Part shown: in pieces, positions 17,402 to 20,064 of the stretch
Layout: every line of letters begins with the position of its first letter
Numbering within the stretch: the stretch's first letter is position 1
IMG/VR virus record: IMGVR_UViG_3300025889_009004
Span: 1-20,064 of that record
Length of the DNA: 20,064 bases
Source of the DNA: a virus
Strand: one strand, 5' to 3'
The notes under the pieces: generated by a model
Database searches by the model: none
The model's input: only the letters and a program-made list of their open reading frames with translations
Told to the model about the DNA's origin: nothing
Made by a program: the position numbers and the translations under genes

Positions 17402-19318
17402 TTAACTCCAAGGTACCTCGTTCCAATCAGTACTATTATAACCGCTAAAACTAGGATTGTAATCTAATTCCATATCACTATAAGTTAACTTTGTCAAGGT
17501 TCTAACAACTTTCATTGGGAACCAACTTGCCATAACTATATCTGATTTATGTTTACCTCTTGCAGAATTTTTACTTGCAAAATAAGTAAGCTGTTTAGTG
17601 TAAGCGATTGTCTTACTTTGTGCAGTTGCATCTGCAAATGGTAATGTAATCATTTTATCACTAAACATAGGTGCAAGTGCTGTAACACCAAATCTTTCAT
17701 CCCATTTATTTTTATGTGTTTCGTGTCCTTCTAATTTGATACCTTGTACATTGCAATATTCTTTTGTATGTTTATCTTGTCTAATAGCTTTTTGAAATCC
17801 ATTCTCTTCTATTACCCAGTGATAGCAATTATATTTTTCGTGCCATAACTTTATAAGATTAAATGCTTCTTCTAATCCACCACCGTGATGATTTTCTAAA
17901 TCAACCATTGTTAATTTAACTTGACCATTCTTTGTTTCTACAGCCCATAAGAAACCTGCTTGATAACCTGTAGCTGCTGGGTCAAGTCCTGCTACTAAAT
18001 AAGAACCAGGTGGAACATAACCTAATTTCATATTTGGGTCATAACATTCTTGTATTTGTTCAGGATTAAATAATCTTAAGCTATCGTTAAATGCTTTATT
18101 AAGATATACCATTTCAAAATTCTTTAGACCACCAGTAGTCATAGCGTCTTTCTTTCTGTTCATTAACCATTTGAAACTACGCTTGCCTTTCCATAACATA
18201 CAATCAATATGTTTATCTTCTTCAAACTCAGCTATGTTACACATACTATCGTGAGCTTCTTCAACTATAGTTTCCCAAGCTTCGTTTTCTAATATTGCTG
18301 AATATAAATCTTCAGGGTGTTGTCTAGAACCTATAAGCACCATAGCAGTATGTTCCTCTTTTCTAGAACCAAGAGTTGTAGTCCACCAGTTCTTTGTATT
18401 TTCTCTTGATGAAGGTTGCATAGTAGAGCTATGGTCCTCAATGTCGTCTGCAATAATTAAGTCGCAGTCACGAGAAAGTATCTTACCACCACGACCAATA
18501 CCAATCATTGTTGGAGATTTAATACCAGATACTGTTCTAGTAGATACTGTAAATCCATTCCTAGACCACATCTTTCCTGCTCTAGTTGCAGGTTTAAATG
18601 TACCACCAGGTCCACAAAAATCTTCTTTTAATTTTTCGTTTTGTTCTAAGGTATCCATAACAGACATTACAGAGTTCATAGCAATATCTTCATTACCACC
18701 TACCCACATAATTCTTATGTTAGGATTTCTACAAATAAGCCATATAACAAAATGTATTAACAACTCAGTTTTACCGTGTCGTGGTGGACTTAGTATCATT
18801 TGCTGACCACCATTAAGTAAAGCTTTGTTAATAGATTTTATCCATCTATGATGAAAATTTGCTGTTTCAAAAGGAATACCTTGTTCTGTTAAAAAGTATC
18901 TGTCTCTAAAATTTTGAAAATCTTCTAATGATTGTTTAGCATCATCAGATACTTCCCAATTCTCAGCTTGTTTATCTTTTTCGTAATCTTCCTGAAATGC
19001 ACCTAACAATCTAGAAATGTGTGAAGCAGTGCAACCTAACTCTTTAGCTATTTCTTGTCTATCCATTCTTCCTTGTATAAGGTCTAATGCATATCCTTGA
19101 TTTACAAACTTATCGTATAAAGCACCACGTCTAACTTGTGTAACTTTACCTTTGTTAGCTTCTTTTACTTCAGGTACATATTCTCTACCTTGCTCTTTGT
19201 AACGTGCTTTTCTTTTTTGTTCACGCCACATACAAGTATCAGAACAATATTTTCTTTTATTTGCTGGTAATTTTTCTTCGCAATCAGGCGAAATACATAT
19301 TATATTTTTTGCTACCAC
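17402..19318 (-). CDS. terL: Terminase large subunit with N-terminal zinc ribbon and helix-turn-helix (638 aa)
   Basis: This is the ATP-driven packaging motor and nuclease. The ATPase domain shows a Walker A-type loop, SPPRHGKTE at 177-185, and Walker B DLIIADDIED at 286-295. The RNase H-like nuclease domain shows its acidic residues in GLDPA (D446), WVIEENG (501-507) and KSDIVMASW (D593). Ahead of the ATPase are two extra parts: four cysteines (C8, C13, C25, C29) that could bind zinc, and a helix-turn-helix, MDRQEIAKELGCTASHISRL (85-104). The latter resembles the DNA-recognition part of small terminase subunits, and at 638 aa the protein is longer than many large terminases. The start is a GTG at 19318 overlapping the preceding gene by 7 nt, with a weak TAGG upstream. 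Confidence 0.93.
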   Translation of the reverse strand: MVAKNIICISPDCEEKLPANKRKYCSDTCMWREQKRKARYKEQGREYVPEVKEANKGKVTQVRRGALYDKFVNQGYALDLIQGRMDRQEIAKELGCTASHISRLLGAFQEDYEKDKQAENWEVSDDAKQSLEDFQNFRDRYFLTEQGIPFETANFHHRWIKSINKALLNGGQQMILSPPRHGKTELLIHFVIWLICRNPNIRIMWVGGNEDIAMNSVMSVMDTLEQNEKLKEDFCGPGGTFKPATRAGKMWSRNGFTVSTRTVSGIKSPTMIGIGRGGKILSRDCDLIIADDIEDHSSTMQPSSRENTKNWWTTTLGSRKEEHTAMVLIGSRQHPEDLYSAILENEAWETIVEEAHDSMCNIAEFEEDKHIDCMLWKGKRSFKWLMNRKKDAMTTGGLKNFEMVYLNKAFNDSLRLFNPEQIQECYDPNMKLGYVPPGSYLVAGLDPAATGYQAGFLWAVETKNGQVKLTMVDLENHHGGGLEEAFNLIKLWHEKYNCYHWVIEENGFQKAIRQDKHTKEYCNVQGIKLEGHETHKNKWDERFGVTALAPMFSDKMITLPFADATAQSKTIAYTKQLTYFASKNSARGKHKSDIVMASWFPMKVVRTLTKLTYSDMELDYNPSFSGYNSTDWNEVPWS

Positions 19319-19566
19319 TTATGCCTACAAGCCCAATAGCCTGCAGTAAATTTATCTTTTTTAGCGGAACAGTTATGTCTAGCGTGGAATGACCTTCTTC
19401 TTGCTGTATTCTTTTTTCCATCGCCACTAACACCCTGTTGTCCAAATCTTACTAATTTAACTTTGTTACCTTTTTTAGCTAATACAGCGTGTGACTTACT
19501 AGCTTTAGGTGTACGTTTAGGTTTATTGTAACCTGAAAACTTTTCTCCTCTATATGTAACAGCCAT
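19312..19566 (-). CDS. Small basic phage protein with SFHARHNC motif, 84 aa
   Basis: The protein is strongly basic and ends in a compact block, RRRSFHARHNCSAKK then YWACRHKW, with two cysteines and several histidines that could bind a metal. Residues 35-48 read VKLVRFGQQGVSGD. I recognise this general pattern (VRFG..., then SF.ARH.C..., then YW.C..W) from small proteins encoded beside phage packaging genes; it may correspond to the DUF6321 family, but I cannot confirm the accession. ATG 19566 shares one base with the stop of the 42-aa gene (TAATG), with AAGGAAA upstream. It lies directly before the large terminase, overlapping its start by 7 nt. Function unknown; a nucleic-acid-binding role is plausible. 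Confidence 0.75.
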   Translation of the reverse strand: MAVTYRGEKFSGYNKPKRTPKASKSHAVLAKKGNKVKLVRFGQQGVSGDGKKNTARRRSFHARHNCSAKKDKFTAGYWACRHKW

Positions 19567-19694
19567 TATTTAGGTTTCCTTTTATATAATCTTTTAGAAT
19601 TTTTTGTATGCTTAGCACCTGTGTGTATAGTACCATCTTTCATTTTATGATACTTACCTTTGTACAACTTACCTGCTTTTGTATAGTACGGCAT
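19566..19694 (-). CDS. Tiny basic protein, 42 aa
   Basis: The ATG at 19694 opens MPYYTKAGKLYKGKYHKM and runs 42 codons to TAA, with TAATG junctions on both sides. A GGAAG lies just before the start and AAAGG slightly further away. About a third of the residues are Lys or Arg, with Tyr, His and Thr and almost no acidic residues. Such proteins may bind DNA or help compact it, but no family is recognised. The tight fit between its neighbours is the main evidence that it is real. Confidence 0.65.
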   Translation of the reverse strand: MPYYTKAGKLYKGKYHKMKDGTIHTGAKHTKNSKRLYKRKPK

Positions 19695-19828
19695 TACTTC
19701 CAACCTTTTTGCATCTGCTTATATGCTTTTTTGGATATAGTACTATTTTTTTTACTTCTAGATTTACCTTGTACTTTACGCCTATGTATATTAGCTACTA
19801 AACTATTTTTACCTTTACTGTGTGGCAT
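19694..19828 (-). CDS. Tiny basic protein, 44 aa
   Basis: The ATG at 19828 starts MPHSKGKNSLVANIHRRK and the frame ends SKKAYKQMQKGWK with TAA sharing a base with the next ATG. It overlaps the end of the 64-aa gene by 14 nt. It has no acidic residue in the portion I translated and is dominated by Lys, Arg, Ser and Asn. The plan (SK...N, basic middle, SKKAY...GW end) recalls short lysine-rich proteins common in phages, loosely like DUF3008, but the match is not good enough to name. Confidence 0.62.
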   Translation of the reverse strand: MPHSKGKNSLVANIHRRKVQGKSRSKKNSTISKKAYKQMQKGWK

Positions 19829-20009
19829 CTGCATTTTCCATTTGTTCGTTATAATCTTGTACAAACTCTTTAATTAATTTATCTAAATTTTCCATATTAG
19901 GTGGAGTTTGTGTAATCATACTACCACAGTTCTCTACCAGGTCCATACCCCAAGATTTTAAAATATTAGGATTTTCAAATATGTTTTTACTTTTTTTTCT
20001 TTTTGCCAT
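19815..20009 (-). CDS. Small protein with basic N-terminus and acidic C-terminus, 64 aa
   Basis: The ATG at 20009 opens MAKRKKSKNIFENPNILK and runs 64 codons to TAA at 19815. The rest is acidic and helical (NLDKLIKEFVQDYNEQMENA), unlike the two basic proteins after it. Its end overlaps the start of the 44-aa gene. The ribosome-binding site is weak: a GAAGAAGAG run lies about a dozen bases upstream. No family recognised. It might be a fragment-sized DNA-binding or packaging accessory protein, but nothing specific supports this. Confidence 0.6.
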   Translation of the reverse strand: MAKRKKSKNIFENPNILKSWGMDLVENCGSMITQTPPNMENLDKLIKEFVQDYNEQMENADATQ

Positions 20010-20037
20010 AAGATTTTTTACTCTTCTTCTTCGACAT
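19987..20037 (-). CDS. Possible 16-residue polylysine micro-ORF
   Basis: ATG at 20037, preceded by GGA and a run of eight A bases, encodes MSKKKSKKSYGKKKKK and stops with TAA at 19987. It overlaps both the presumed end of the upstream gene and the start of the 64-aa gene. Similar lysine-only peptides occur by chance in A-rich DNA, so this is listed with low confidence. Confidence 0.2.
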   Translation of the reverse strand: MSKKKSKKSYGKKKKK

Positions 20038-20064
20038 TTTTTTTCCGTACAATTTTAACTCCTA
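20018..20064 (-). CDS. C-terminal end of an upstream gene (partial)
   Basis: A frame open from the window edge reads GVKIVRKKNVEEEE and ends in TAA at 20018, eight bases before the 64-aa gene's ATG. The spacing matches the tight packing elsewhere in the block and the acidic tail is protein-like, but only 14 codons are visible. It competes with an overlapping 16-codon frame (19987-20037). Confidence 0.4.
   Translation of the reverse strand, partial: GVKIVRKKNVEEEE

Noticed and set aside
19608-19877. An 89-aa hydrophobic open frame on the plus strand, holin-like at first sight
   Set aside because: Its Phe/Leu/Cys-rich sequence is the antisense of lysine-rich small genes that have TAATG junctions; A-rich coding DNA read backwards always looks hydrophobic.
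1-20064. CRISPR array, tRNA genes, integrase, insertion sequences or attachment sites
   Set aside because: No regularly spaced repeats, cloverleaf candidates, recombinase motifs or terminal inverted repeats were seen; the only repeat noticed is the 107-bp tandem pair.

Overview
The window is part of the genome of an AT-rich, double-stranded DNA tailed bacteriophage, or of a prophage or metagenome contig derived from one. The large terminase with ATPase and nuclease motifs, a portal-like protein directly after it, a lysozyme-like enzyme and several very long unannotated proteins all point to the DNA-packaging and virion part of such a genome. The base composition and the dense packing of short lysine-rich genes recall uncultured marine phages, but nothing in the sequence identifies the host.

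Every gene I can support lies on the minus strand, so the window reads from 20064 down to 1. The order is: (i) 20064-19312, a run of tiny, mostly basic proteins (the tail of one gene, then 64, 44, 42 and 84 aa); (ii) 19318-17402, the large terminase, with an N-terminal zinc ribbon and a helix-turn-helix; (iii) 17401-15680, the portal; (iv) 15680-15143, two small proteins (68 and 109 aa); (v) 15141-8191, a 2316-aa giant protein; (vi) 8198-6450, a 582-aa protein; (vii) 6448-5576, a lysozyme-like protein; (viii) 5586-5500, a 28-aa micro-ORF; (ix) 5513-541, a gene that would encode 1621 aa but is broken into 1351-aa and 303-aa frames by a perfect 107-bp tandem duplication; (x) 541-1, the start of a further gene that runs off the window. 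No gap between neighbouring genes exceeds about 8 nt. Most junctions are TAATG or TAATATG, or overlaps of 7-14 nt, so the block looks like one translationally coupled transcription unit. I see no promoter, terminator, tRNA, CRISPR array or insertion sequence.

The terminase and portal package DNA into the capsid. The long proteins after them are probably virion or injected proteins, and they carry pieces of enzyme domains. The 2316-aa protein has what looks like a SLOG (YspA/putative molybdenum carrier type) nucleotide-binding domain split in two by about 370 residues. The 1621-aa protein has a GNAT acetyltransferase domain and two regions that resemble ADP-ribosyltransferases. The lysozyme sits between them. 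This layout recalls the 'polyvalent proteins' that phages and conjugative elements deliver with their DNA. No capsid or tail-tube gene is visible between the portal and these giants, which is an unusual order. The domain calls come from reading motifs by eye and have not been tested by profile search.
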